Source: UBA8514 sp050251415 (GTDB taxonomy: Bacteria > Bacillota > Clostridia > Lachnospirales > Anaerotignaceae). Taken from it: a stretch of 37,106 nt of DNA. Positions 22,334 through 30,032 of the stretch are shown here, one piece after another. Each line of letters begins with the position of its first letter. Position 1 is the stretch's first letter. Both the position numbers and the translations under genes were made by a program. The notes beneath the pieces were generated by a model that made no database searches, was not told where the DNA came from, and saw only the letters and a list, made by a program, of their open reading frames with translations. The stretch spans positions 1-37,106 of the forward strand of contig JBFWMT010000023.1 of assembly GCA_050251415.1 (NCBI GenBank), in the 5' to 3' direction.

Positions 22334-23563
22334 TTAACAAGCCATTTTTTCTTTTTTTGCTTCTCTTAACTCGTTCACCAAACCAATGACTTCTTTCATT
22401 CCCTTATCAACATTTTCTTCATCTGTTACAAAAGAAATTCTAATGTAATTCTTAAAATTTTCACCGCCAAGCCCGCTACCTGGTATAGTTGCCACGAATC
22501 GCTCTTCACGAAGCCTTGTTGCAAACTCATCCCCGTCTATGCCTGTGTCTGATACATCCACAAACACATAGAATGCACCCCTTGGCTGTGCATACTTAAA
22601 TTCAGGCACCATATCCAAATACTTGCAAACCAAATCTCTTCTTCTTGCATAAGTATCCACCATTTTCTGCCCATCTGCCTTCACTTCTGGCAAGTTCATT
22701 GCATCTGCAAGACCTTTTTGTATAAAGGTTGGTGTACATGTTACGCAGTAATGGTGTACCTTTAAAAGACTTGCCATCATTCTTTTATCAAAAAGTAAAT
22801 ATCCAACTCTCCAGCCTGTCATTGAATAAAGCTTTGAAAAACCATTGCCAATAATAGTCCTTTCTCTCATTCCAGGAAAAGATGCCATTGAACGAAATTT
22901 ATCATCACCATAAATTATTTTGCTGTAAATTTCATCACTGAAAACAATTAGATTGTTTTCTACGGCAATTTTTGAAACCTCTGTTAAAACCTCATCGCTA
23001 AAAACAACACCTGTTGGGTTACATGGATTATTTATAATAATCATTTTTGTTTTGTCTGTAATATTTCTTCTAAGCTCATCTGGGTCAATTTGAAAGCCAT
23101 TTTCTCCCTTCAATGGAATATCAACCACTGTTGCTCCTGCCATTAAAATAAGATTTTCATAATTAAAAAATGCAGGTGTAAAAATAATTGCCTCGTCCCC
23201 TGGGTTTAGAAAAGCCATAACCGCATCATTAATTGTTTCTGCACCAGCAGATGTAACAATTATTTCTTCTTCTGGGTCATAATAAACACCGTTAACTTCT
23301 TGGCTCATTTTGCTTATTTCCTGCCTTAGCTCAATAAGACCGCGGTTATTTGCGTAGTGAGTATATTTGTTTTGCAGCGCATTTACTGTTGCATCCACAA
23401 TTCCCTTTGGTGTATCAAAGTCTGGCTCACCTTCACCAAAATTAACAAACTCGTGTCCCTGCTGTTGAAGTTCAAAAACTCTTTCGCTTACAACCCGAAC
23501 AGGTGAAAAATAACAATCTTTAATTCTGTCTGCTCCTTCAAATATGTCTCTATCAACGCCCAT
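22334..23563 (-). CDS. Class I/II PLP aminotransferase (AspC family)
   Basis: This 409-residue fold-type I transaminase has the substrate/N-terminal segment FVNFGEGEPDFDTPKGIVDA, and SAGAETINDAVMAFLNPGDEAIIFTPAFFNYE around the cofactor. It also has NNPCNPTGVVFSDE (Asn binding the PLP ring oxygen), FSDEIYSKI (Asp pairing the ring nitrogen), and NGFSKLYSMTGWRVGYLLF containing the Schiff-base Lys. The C-terminal Arg that grips the substrate carboxylate is in FKNYIRISF. The ATG at 23563 is preferred since GGGGGA lies 8 bases upstream. A TTG six codons earlier lacks one. Members of this subgroup use aspartate, aromatic or branched-chain amino acids. The specificity here is not readable, though the ilv and trp operons in the window make a biosynthetic role plausible. 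It is a single-gene unit. Confidence 0.9.
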   Translation of the reverse strand: MGVDRDIFEGADRIKDCYFSPVRVVSERVFELQQQGHEFVNFGEGEPDFDTPKGIVDATVNALQNKYTHYANNRGLIELRQEISKMSQEVNGVYYDPEEEIIVTSAGAETINDAVMAFLNPGDEAIIFTPAFFNYENLILMAGATVVDIPLKGENGFQIDPDELRRNITDKTKMIIINNPCNPTGVVFSDEVLTEVSKIAVENNLIVFSDEIYSKIIYGDDKFRSMASFPGMRERTIIGNGFSKLYSMTGWRVGYLLFDKRMMASLLKVHHYCVTCTPTFIQKGLADAMNLPEVKADGQKMVDTYARRRDLVCKYLDMVPEFKYAQPRGAFYVFVDVSDTGIDGDEFATRLREERFVATIPGSGLGGENFKNYIRISFVTDEENVDKGMKEVIGLVNELREAKKEKMAC

Positions 23564-23836
23564 GTTAATAGTCCCCCACAATCTATATAATATAATAATA
23601 AATGTATTTTTAACGTATATGTTATTTATAATAAAATGAAGTATAGCACACTATCCGTCATACAGCAACATAATTCTTTGAGAAAAATACACACTTCATA
23701 AATTCTAAATATTATTATTATTTTCAGTCATTATTGTAGGGTTTCGTGATATTTTTTGACATTTTGTGCATTAATTGCCGCACAAATACAAACAGCTCTG
23801 TCACTAAAATATAGTAACAGAGCCGATATGTTTATT
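23564..23836. other. Spacer between the feo operon and the aminotransferase gene
   Basis: These 273 bases contain a hairpin at 23795-23823 (GCTCTGT-ACTA/TAGT-ACAGAGC), which may terminate the feo operon although its minus-strand T-run is weak. No open frame with a ribosome-binding site is seen. The aminotransferase promoter must lie in the remaining AT-rich part but no clear match stands out. Confidence 0.5.
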
Positions 23837-24001
23837 TTACTTCTTCTTTTCTTCTTCGTTTTTTCTACTAGCACAATTGTCCACACCACAGCCACTGCAA
23901 CTACCACAGCCGCCATTCTTGCTTCTTTCCTTTATCTTTTTTATAGACGAAATTACAAGTATAAAAACGATTCCTATCAGTACAAAATCTAATAAACCCA
24001 T
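23837..24001 (-). CDS. FeoB-associated Cys-rich membrane protein (54 aa)
   Basis: This 54-codon frame lies 9 bases downstream of the feoB stop and has AGGAGGAG just before its ATG. Residues 4-20 form one membrane helix (LDFVLIGIVFILVISSI). A basic stretch (KKIKERSKNG) follows, then the Cys cluster GGCGSCSGCGVDNC (Cys 32, 35, 38, 43) and a charged tail of Glu and Lys. Small proteins of this design are regular partners of FeoB in Clostridia, where they may play the role of FeoC or hand iron to or from the transporter. The biochemical role of the family is not settled. It is the last gene of feoA-feoB-here. Confidence 0.9.
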   Translation of the reverse strand: MGLLDFVLIGIVFILVISSIKKIKERSKNGGCGSCSGCGVDNCASRKNEEEKKK

Positions 24002-24010
24002 ATGCTCCTC

Positions 24011-26014
24011 CTATAAAAACAATGTGCCTATATTATAAACCAAAAATGACACCACCCATGCCACAAATATTTGGTATGCAACAACTGCCCAGGCCGCAAG
24101 CCCACTTCCCATTTCACGCCTAACCGCCGCAATAGCCGCAACACAAGGTGTGTATAACAGTGTGAATGTAAGGAAAGAAAATGCCTGTAATGGTGTAAAC
24201 ATTCCACCCAAAACCTGTGAAAGATTACTTATACTACTTCCCGTAAGTACAGCCATTGTGCTTACAACGGCTTCCTTTGCAGTAAAACCTGTTATAAGAG
24301 CAGTGGATGCACGCCAGTCACTAAAACCAATGGGCGCAAAAAACGGTGATACAAACTTACCTATATAAGCAAGCATACTGTCTGCACTGTTGGTAACTAC
24401 GTTAAACCGTGTGTCAAAGGTCTGCAAAAACCAAATGATGATGGTTGCCACAAAAATAACGGTAAACGCTTTCATCAAAAAGTCCTTGGCTTTGTCCCAC
24501 ATCAGCATTAACACACTTTTCATACTTGGAAAACGATAATTTGGAAGCTCCATTACAAATGGCACAGGATTTCCTTTAAATAGAGTGCCCTTAAATATTA
24601 AACCCGATGCGATACCAACCAAAATTCCCATAATATAGAGGCAAATCATAACCAACGCCTGATATTTAGGAAAAAATGCCGCCGTAAACATAGCATAGAT
24701 AGGTAACTTTGCACTACAGCTCATAAATGGTGTTAAAAGTATGGTCATTTTTCGGTCACGCTCGCTGGCCAGTGTTCGTGTAGCCATAATCGCAGGTACG
24801 GAACACCCAAAACCAATAATCATAGGTACAAAGCTTCTTCCAGACAACCCAATTTTTCTTAACAGCTTATCCATAACAAAAGCAACCCTTGCCATATATC
24901 CGCTGTCCTCCAGCAAAGACAAAAAGAAAAACAATACCACTATAATTGGCAGAAAGCTTAAAACACTGCCAACTCCTGCAAATATGCCATCAATAATAAG
25001 AGAATGTACAACAGGATTAATACCATAAACAGTAAGGCAATAGCTTACAGCATTAGTTAATACATCAATACCCATAGAAAGCAAATCACTTAAAGCTGAA
25101 CCTATTATGCCAAAGGTAAGGTAAAACATAGCAAGTATTATGGTTAAGAAAATTGGTATTGCAAAGTATTTATGGGTAAGTACGCTGTCAATTTTAACAC
25201 TGCGCTGATGCACCTTGCTTTCGCCGCATTTAATTACAGTTTTGGCACACACGCCTTCAATAAATTTGTACCGCATATCTGCCAGTGCCGCCTCACGGTC
25301 AGTACCCAACTCCTTTTCCATTTCCTTCACATTGTGCTCAATCATATCCTTTTCATTTTCCGTAAGGTTCAGGGTTTCCATCATAGGCTCATCGCCCTCT
25401 ATCACCTTTGTTGCTGCAAACCTTGGCGGAACCTTTGCACGCTGGGCATGGTCCTCTATAAGGTGCGCAACGCCATGAATAGCCCTATGTACAGCCCCAG
25501 AGCAAAAGTCAGCAATCTGTGGCTTAGTTCTTGCCTGTGCTATTGCTACCGCAACTTCTGTAAGCTCATCTACGCCCTCATTTTTAACAGCAGCAATTGG
25601 TACCACAGGCACACCAATAAGCTGTTGCAAAGCTTTTATTTTTATGGTATTTCCGTTGGCTCTTACCTCGTCCATCATGTTAAGGGCAATTACCATAGGT
25701 ATATTTAGTTCCATAAGCTGAAGGCTTAGGTATAGGTTACGCTCTATATTTGTTGCATCTACAATATTTATAATGCAATCAGGTTTTTGGTTTATAAGAA
25801 AATCCCTTGTCACAATTTCCTCGCTGGTGTAAGGTGAAAGGGAATAAATACCAGGTAAATCTACGACGGTTGCATCTTTTCTTCCACGTATTTGCCCTTC
25901 TTTTTTATCTACTGTCACCCCTGGAAAATTTCCTACATGCTGATTTGAGCCTGTAAGCTGATTAAACAAGGTGGTTTTACCACAATTTTGATTTCCGCCA
26001 AGAGCAAATATCAT
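24011..26014 (-). CDS. feoB: Ferrous iron transport protein B
   Basis: This 667-residue Fe(II) transporter has an N-terminal G domain with G1 GGNQNCGKTTLFNQLTG, the switch NFPGVTVDKKEG, G3 DLPGIYSLSPYTSEE and G4 NMMDE. A helical GDI-like linker follows (about 170-260). The membrane part has two Gate regions with the conserved Cys motifs: GFGCSVPAIMATR and a second near FMSCSAKLPIYAMF. At 667 residues it is the compact form. Its ATG overlaps the stop of feoA (ATGA), indicating tight coupling. Transcription should be iron-regulated through the palindrome in the feoA promoter. Confidence 0.97.
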   Translation of the reverse strand: MIFALGGNQNCGKTTLFNQLTGSNQHVGNFPGVTVDKKEGQIRGRKDATVVDLPGIYSLSPYTSEEIVTRDFLINQKPDCIINIVDATNIERNLYLSLQLMELNIPMVIALNMMDEVRANGNTIKIKALQQLIGVPVVPIAAVKNEGVDELTEVAVAIAQARTKPQIADFCSGAVHRAIHGVAHLIEDHAQRAKVPPRFAATKVIEGDEPMMETLNLTENEKDMIEHNVKEMEKELGTDREAALADMRYKFIEGVCAKTVIKCGESKVHQRSVKIDSVLTHKYFAIPIFLTIILAMFYLTFGIIGSALSDLLSMGIDVLTNAVSYCLTVYGINPVVHSLIIDGIFAGVGSVLSFLPIIVVLFFFLSLLEDSGYMARVAFVMDKLLRKIGLSGRSFVPMIIGFGCSVPAIMATRTLASERDRKMTILLTPFMSCSAKLPIYAMFTAAFFPKYQALVMICLYIMGILVGIASGLIFKGTLFKGNPVPFVMELPNYRFPSMKSVLMLMWDKAKDFLMKAFTVIFVATIIIWFLQTFDTRFNVVTNSADSMLAYIGKFVSPFFAPIGFSDWRASTALITGFTAKEAVVSTMAVLTGSSISNLSQVLGGMFTPLQAFSFLTFTLLYTPCVAAIAAVRREMGSGLAAWAVVAYQIFVAWVVSFLVYNIGTLFL

Positions 26015-26250
26015 TCACTAACACCATCCTCGTCCTCAACTTCAATGTTTTTTGCATCATCAAGGCGTATGGTAAGCTCGTAACCTCTTAAATGCAGTTC
26101 TATAGGGTCACCCATAGGTGCAACCTTTCTTATCATAACCTCTGTATATGGGGTAAGACCCATGTCTAACAGCCGCCGTCTTAAAGCACCCTGTCCGTTT
26201 ACGGCAAGTATTTTTCTTTTTTCGCCTATTGCAAGTTTATCTAAAGTCAT
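26011..26250 (-). CDS. feoA: Ferrous iron transport protein A
   Basis: This 79-residue cytoplasmic SH3-like protein is MTLDKLAIGEKRKILAVNGQ, LRRRLLDMGLTPYTEVMIRKVAPMGDP, then IELHLRGYELTIRLDDAKNIEVE. These are the standard FeoA features (RRRLLDMGL, PMGDPIEL-RGYELTIR). FeoA is needed for full FeoB activity. AGGATG lies upstream of the ATG. It is the first gene of the feo operon. Confidence 0.96.
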   Translation of the reverse strand: MTLDKLAIGEKRKILAVNGQGALRRRLLDMGLTPYTEVMIRKVAPMGDPIELHLRGYELTIRLDDAKNIEVEDEDGVSE

Positions 26251-26305
26251 AAAAACACATCCTAATTATTAATTTCATCAGTTAAAAGTCTATTGTATAC
26301 CGATA

Positions 26306-26334
26306 ATATTACCGTTAGCTAACATTTTTGTCAA
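26306..26334 (-). promoter_or_regulatory. feo promoter with palindromic operator in the spacer
   Basis: On the minus strand TTGACA (26334-26329), 17 bases, then TAATAT (26311-26306). A perfect 10-bp palindrome GTTAGCTAAC (26314-26323) lies wholly between the two boxes. Its TTAG-CTAA core resembles half-sites of DtxR-family metal repressors rather than a typical Fur box (inference). A repressor bound there would block RNA polymerase. Confidence 0.6.
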
Positions 26335-26398
26335 TACACTTTATTAATAAGCAACACAAATAATAAACAACACCGAGTTTAATATTTTAAAGGATTTA

Positions 26399-26427
26399 TT
26401 GCCAACATGTAAAATTGATGTTATAAT
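26399..26427 (+). promoter_or_regulatory. Promoter of the HD-GYP gene, with inverted repeat
   Basis: TTGCCA (26399-26404), a 17-base gap, then TATAAT (26422-26427). An 8-bp inverted repeat ACATGTAA (26405-26412)/TTACATGT (26443-26450) brackets the -10 box and start site, a possible operator. Confidence 0.65.
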
Positions 26428-26519
26428 TTTCTTAAAATTACATTACATGTATGCATTAAAATACCCGTGGTTATTTTTAAAAACCTCTAACTTAAACTGC
26501 AGATATAGGAGTATTGATA

Positions 26520-27647
26520 ATGATTTACGTCTCCATTAATAATTTAAAACCTGGAATGATTTTGGCAAAGGATATTTGGGGGAAATCCTCTTTTTTTCCG
26601 TTGGTTCACGCTGATACTGTACTAGACGCATCCACTATAAGCCGCCTTATTGATAAGGGAATACAAGGCATATATATAGAGTGTGAAGGCTGTGAAGATA
26701 TAGAAGTAAACGAGATTATATCCATGGAAGAAAAGATACGTGTAACAGACGAAATTGGAAAAATATTTAAGTCACTTCAAACTCAAAAAGGTAATATTTT
26801 TACCTGTGTAGAGTCTGTTGAACATATAGCCGACTACTTCGTTGATGTGGTTACCAAAAATCACGAATGCCTGATGAACATTATTGACATTAAAAATTAT
26901 AACGAATACGCCTATATCCATAGTATGCAGGTTGGTATACTTTCCACCATTATAGGTAAAAACCTAGGTTATAAAAACAGTAGGCTTAAAGAGCTTGCAA
27001 CAGCTGGAATGCTGCACGATGTAGGTAAGCTTAATATTCCCATTGAAATACTTGACAAACCAGGGCCATTAAATGATGATGAATTTAATATAATGAAAAA
27101 GCATCCCGCCTATGCCATGGAAAAGTTGGATTCCTGCCATGGGTTATCTTGTGATATCCTTAATGGAATCATTGCTCACCACGAAAAAATAGACGGAACT
27201 GGCTACCCAAAAGGCCTTAAGGACGAAGAAATAAATGACTTTGGTAAAATTATAGCTGTTGCAGATGTTTATGATGCCCTTACCTCAGACCGCTCATATA
27301 GAAAATCATGGAAACCTCATGACACTATAAATTATATGATGGGTAATGCTGGTACCCATTTTGATGTTGATATATTAAGTGCATTTTTACTTTCCGCCGC
27401 TGCTTATCCAGTTGGGGTACTTGTTTCACTTAACAATGGCCTTAATGGGGTTGTTATAAACACAGTTGCAGGACTTCCCCTAAACCCAATTGTAAAAATA
27501 TTAACTCCAGGTGAACATCATGGTAAAATTTTTGATTTAGCTAACGATATAACCCTTCTTAGCATAAAGATAACAGATACAATTTCAGACCCAGAAGAAA
27601 TAGACCATATTTTAGAAGCAAATAAATTCTATTCATTAAGCAAATAA
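26520..27647 (+). CDS. HD-GYP domain phosphodiesterase
   Basis: This 375-residue protein has an N-terminal region (about 1-110, YVSINNLKPGMILAKDIWG) of the kind that precedes HD-GYP domains, then the HD-GYP domain (about 135-300). Metal and signature residues are GMLHDVGKLNIP (HD), KKHPAYAMEKL, GIIAHHEKIDGTGYPKGL (HH and GTGYP, the GYP motif), and ADVYDALTSDRSYRK. HD-GYP enzymes hydrolyse cyclic di-GMP or related dinucleotides. The motif is intact, so the enzyme should be active, but its substrate is not known. The start is the ATG at 26520 (AGGAG 8 bases upstream). A TTG two codons earlier is less likely. It forms a single-gene unit. Confidence 0.92.
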   Translation: MIYVSINNLKPGMILAKDIWGKSSFFPLVHADTVLDASTISRLIDKGIQGIYIECEGCEDIEVNEIISMEEKIRVTDEIGKIFKSLQTQKGNIFTCVESVEHIADYFVDVVTKNHECLMNIIDIKNYNEYAYIHSMQVGILSTIIGKNLGYKNSRLKELATAGMLHDVGKLNIPIEILDKPGPLNDDEFNIMKKHPAYAMEKLDSCHGLSCDILNGIIAHHEKIDGTGYPKGLKDEEINDFGKIIAVADVYDALTSDRSYRKSWKPHDTINYMMGNAGTHFDVDILSAFLLSAAAYPVGVLVSLNNGLNGVVINTVAGLPLNPIVKILTPGEHHGKIFDLANDITLLSIKITDTISDPEEIDHILEANKFYSLSK

Positions 27648-27680
27648 AAAGGTGAGGGCAATTTACCCTCACCTTTTTTT
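27648..27680. terminator. Bidirectional terminator after the HD-GYP gene
   Basis: The 8-bp stem GGTGAGGG (27651-27658)/CCCTCACC (27666-27673) has flanking A and T runs on both sides, so it can serve both the plus-strand HD-GYP gene and the minus-strand regulator at 27715. Confidence 0.9.
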
Positions 27681-27714
27681 GCACATTAATTTTTAGCTTA
27701 CTTTAAATCCGCCT

Positions 27715-28050
27715 TTACCAAGTTTCTTTCATTCCTTTAACTTCTTTAATAATTCCTAAAAGCCTTTTTTGTTCTTCCGGGGTAAATGAGCAGCAAAGAT
27801 TGTACAATTCATTATCCATCACATCCGTATTTGCTTTATCAGACGCGCACACAAGGTAATCCAAACTTACATTAAAAAATTTCGCCAGCTTAATCAAATC
27901 TCTTATACAAGGCTCATTTCTTCCCGATTCATAATTGGATACAGACGTGTACTTATAGCCTAAAACATTACCAAGTTTTTCCTGTGTAAGTCTCTTTCCA
28001 TTTACAATGTAATTTCTTCTTAGCATTTTTAATCTGTCTTTAAATTCCAT
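27715..28050 (-). CDS. XRE-family helix-turn-helix regulator
   Basis: This 111-residue protein has an HTH_3 domain at residues about 4-63: FKDRLKMLRRNYIVNGKRLTQEKLGNVLGYKYTSVSNYESGRNEPCIRDLIKLAKFFNVSLDYLV. The helix-turn-helix is TQEKLGNVLGYKYTSVSNYE and the domain ends with the usual SLDYLV. The C-terminal 45 residues (FTPEEQKRLLGIIKEV) are a short helical tail. The ATG at 28050 is preferred; a TTG (28062) 4 codons earlier is possible. The target genes are not known. The nearest same-strand gene is the nitrilase-like gene upstream, with 140 bases between. Confidence 0.88.
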   Translation of the reverse strand: MEFKDRLKMLRRNYIVNGKRLTQEKLGNVLGYKYTSVSNYESGRNEPCIRDLIKLAKFFNVSLDYLVCASDKANTDVMDNELYNLCCSFTPEEQKRLLGIIKEVKGMKETW

Positions 28051-28191
28051 AAAATTCACCAACCGTAAATATATTTATTTTTTAATTATACGATTTATGA
28101 AAGAATTTGCCAAATATTTTTATCGACAAATTTTTCTCTCTTTTTTTACATTATTCCTGTTATTATGTCGTTTTCGCTTTTTTATCAACAA

Positions 28192-29736
28192 TCATAGCCT
28201 AAGTAATCTGTCATATTTCCTTCCAAATCTACCCATAACCACGTCTGTTCCGGGTACTACACCCTTTGTTGCCGAAAGCAGTGGAAGTGTATAAGCACAA
28301 ATTATCTGCTCCGCATCTTTAACCGATACTGCCGATACCTTTCCATCAGGATTCACTATGGTTGTACAGTCTTCCTCTGCCACGGAATTTCTTACCACAT
28401 ACATTTTATTCTCTGAAGCACGGGTATACATGAATTTATTGTCCATACTTCTTTTTTTGCTGTCACTTACAAATAATATATGACAACCCATAAGCATATA
28501 GCACCTTGCAATCTCTGGTATATATAGTTCATCATCAAATATAACACCTATTTTTCCATACTTTGTGCTAACACAGGCATATGGAATATTTTTGCCTTCT
28601 TTTGTTTTGTGCCAAACCCCAATGACTCCTGTTTTATCCAAAGCAAGGGCATATTTTCCCTCTTCACTTTCCTTTGATACCACAATTACAATTTCTGCCT
28701 TTAAATATTTTGAAACTGCCTCATAAATTTTCTGTGGCTTGGCAAAAAATCTTGTCTGTGGTAAAAATATAATATTTCCATCGCAATATGAATTCATTGT
28801 AATATATCTTTTGGCTTTTTCTTCGTACTTTGCCAGATTTTCTGCTTTGAACTGAACTGACGATGTAAAAAATTGACTTTCACTTGGTACAATAGGTTGA
28901 TTCATAGACTTCAATACAGGTAAATTCTCATTTTCCTGGGTAATTATTTCATACAATTGGGGATTACGCCTTAAAGGAGTTCCATAATCTTGGGTTAAGT
29001 CTACATCACAGTAAAGTATGTCTTCACTGTCAGTAGGAAGCTGAGATACATATTCTCCGTTGGGGTTAACAACCATAGACCGCCCAAGGTTGCATACACA
29101 GTTATCCTCTACACCCATTTTACTGCAAACCGCAAACCATACCTTGTTTTCAAAGGCGCGCACATTTACATAATATTCATATTGAGGGTTGGTAAAATCC
29201 TTCACATTAAATGCGGATGATGTAAAGTTTACCAAGTCTATAATCATTTTTGCTCCATCAAGGGCAAGTATGCGAGAAATTTCGGGTATACGTCCATCAG
29301 CACAAATAATCATACCCATCTTTCCCCATGGGGTGTCAAAGGTCTTAAATTCCTCTCCTGCGGTAAAACATTTGTGGTCAAAATGCCATAAATTTGACTT
29401 GTATGTGCTGTGAATTATTTCACCACTTTGATTAAATACGATTCCTGCATTACGCAATAAATTTTCATGATACACTGAAATTCCCACCGCAATAAACATG
29501 TTATATTTATTTGCAATACTACCTATCTTTCCAAGCAATAAATCATTTTCTTCCAGAGCCTCACAATAATTTTGGCTATTAAAACCAGCCATATATCCAG
29601 GATAAGTACACTCTGGCAAAAGAGAAAAATCAGCACCATTTTTTCCTGCCGTTTCAAGCATTTCCAACATCTTTTTCTCTGTTTTTTTATAGTTTATTGC
29701 ACTGTCTGCCTCTATTTGTATAAGTGCAAGCTTCAA
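28192..29736 (-). CDS. Tandem nitrilase-fold protein, second domain catalytically degenerate
   Basis: This 514-residue protein contains two carbon-nitrogen hydrolase (nitrilase superfamily) domains. Domain 1 (about 1-255) has an intact Glu-Lys-Cys triad: E42 (LLPECTYPG), K113 (STYKSNLWHFD) and C145 (MIICADGRIPE). Domain 2 (about 290-510) aligns by its landmarks (FLPQTRFF, VWHKTKEGKN, GKIGVIFDDELYIPE), but Glu is replaced by Gln 327 and Cys by Asp 401, while K377 remains. It cannot work as a standard nitrilase or amidase. The start is the TTG at 29736 (MKLALIQIEA), because GGAGGTG lies just upstream. An ATG at 29751 overlaps that site and is less likely. Substrate unknown. It is transcribed divergently from the CoA-transferase gene. 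Confidence 0.88.
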   Translation of the reverse strand: MKLALIQIEADSAINYKKTEKKMLEMLETAGKNGADFSLLPECTYPGYMAGFNSQNYCEALEENDLLLGKIGSIANKYNMFIAVGISVYHENLLRNAGIVFNQSGEIIHSTYKSNLWHFDHKCFTAGEEFKTFDTPWGKMGMIICADGRIPEISRILALDGAKMIIDLVNFTSSAFNVKDFTNPQYEYYVNVRAFENKVWFAVCSKMGVEDNCVCNLGRSMVVNPNGEYVSQLPTDSEDILYCDVDLTQDYGTPLRRNPQLYEIITQENENLPVLKSMNQPIVPSESQFFTSSVQFKAENLAKYEEKAKRYITMNSYCDGNIIFLPQTRFFAKPQKIYEAVSKYLKAEIVIVVSKESEEGKYALALDKTGVIGVWHKTKEGKNIPYACVSTKYGKIGVIFDDELYIPEIARCYMLMGCHILFVSDSKKRSMDNKFMYTRASENKMYVVRNSVAEEDCTTIVNPDGKVSAVSVKDAEQIICAYTLPLLSATKGVVPGTDVVMGRFGRKYDRLLRL

Positions 29737-29821
29737 ATAAACCACCTCCATACCGTCATTATAGCACAGCGTTTAAGAAAAAATATAGTAAACTTTTTAT
29801 TTCACATTATATGATGTATCC

Positions 29822-29841
29822 CAGTAGTTAAATTACTACTG
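29822..29841. promoter_or_regulatory. Inverted repeat in the nitrilase/CoA-transferase divergent region
   Basis: CAGTAGT (29822-29828)/ACTACTG (29835-29841) with a TAAATT spacer is a perfect 7-bp dyad and a candidate operator. It lies 86 bases from the nitrilase start and about 100 bases from the promoter of the other gene. Confidence 0.35.
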
Positions 29842-29944
29842 TCCAGCCCACTAAGAAATTTAATTTTATTAAAAACCCTTTAATTACAAGGCTTTGGTCT
29901 GACCAATCTCTAAAAAAATCTTATTACTTTGTTTTAAAAAAATG

Positions 29945-29973
29945 TTGCAAAATGACAAGATAGGTTGTAATAT
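29945..29973 (+). promoter_or_regulatory. Promoter of the CoA-transferase gene
   Basis: TTGCAA (29945-29950), 17 bases, then TAATAT (29968-29973), about 60 bases before the ATG at 30033. Confidence 0.55.
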
Positions 29974-30032
29974 AGTTTCTACACACCTTGATTTTGAAAT
30001 TCTAAATTCGAATACGTTAGGAGAGATTACCA

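Noticed and set aside
25172..25708. 178-codon plus-strand frame opposite feoB
   Set aside because: Antisense shadow of the FeoB linker and G domain; no family features.
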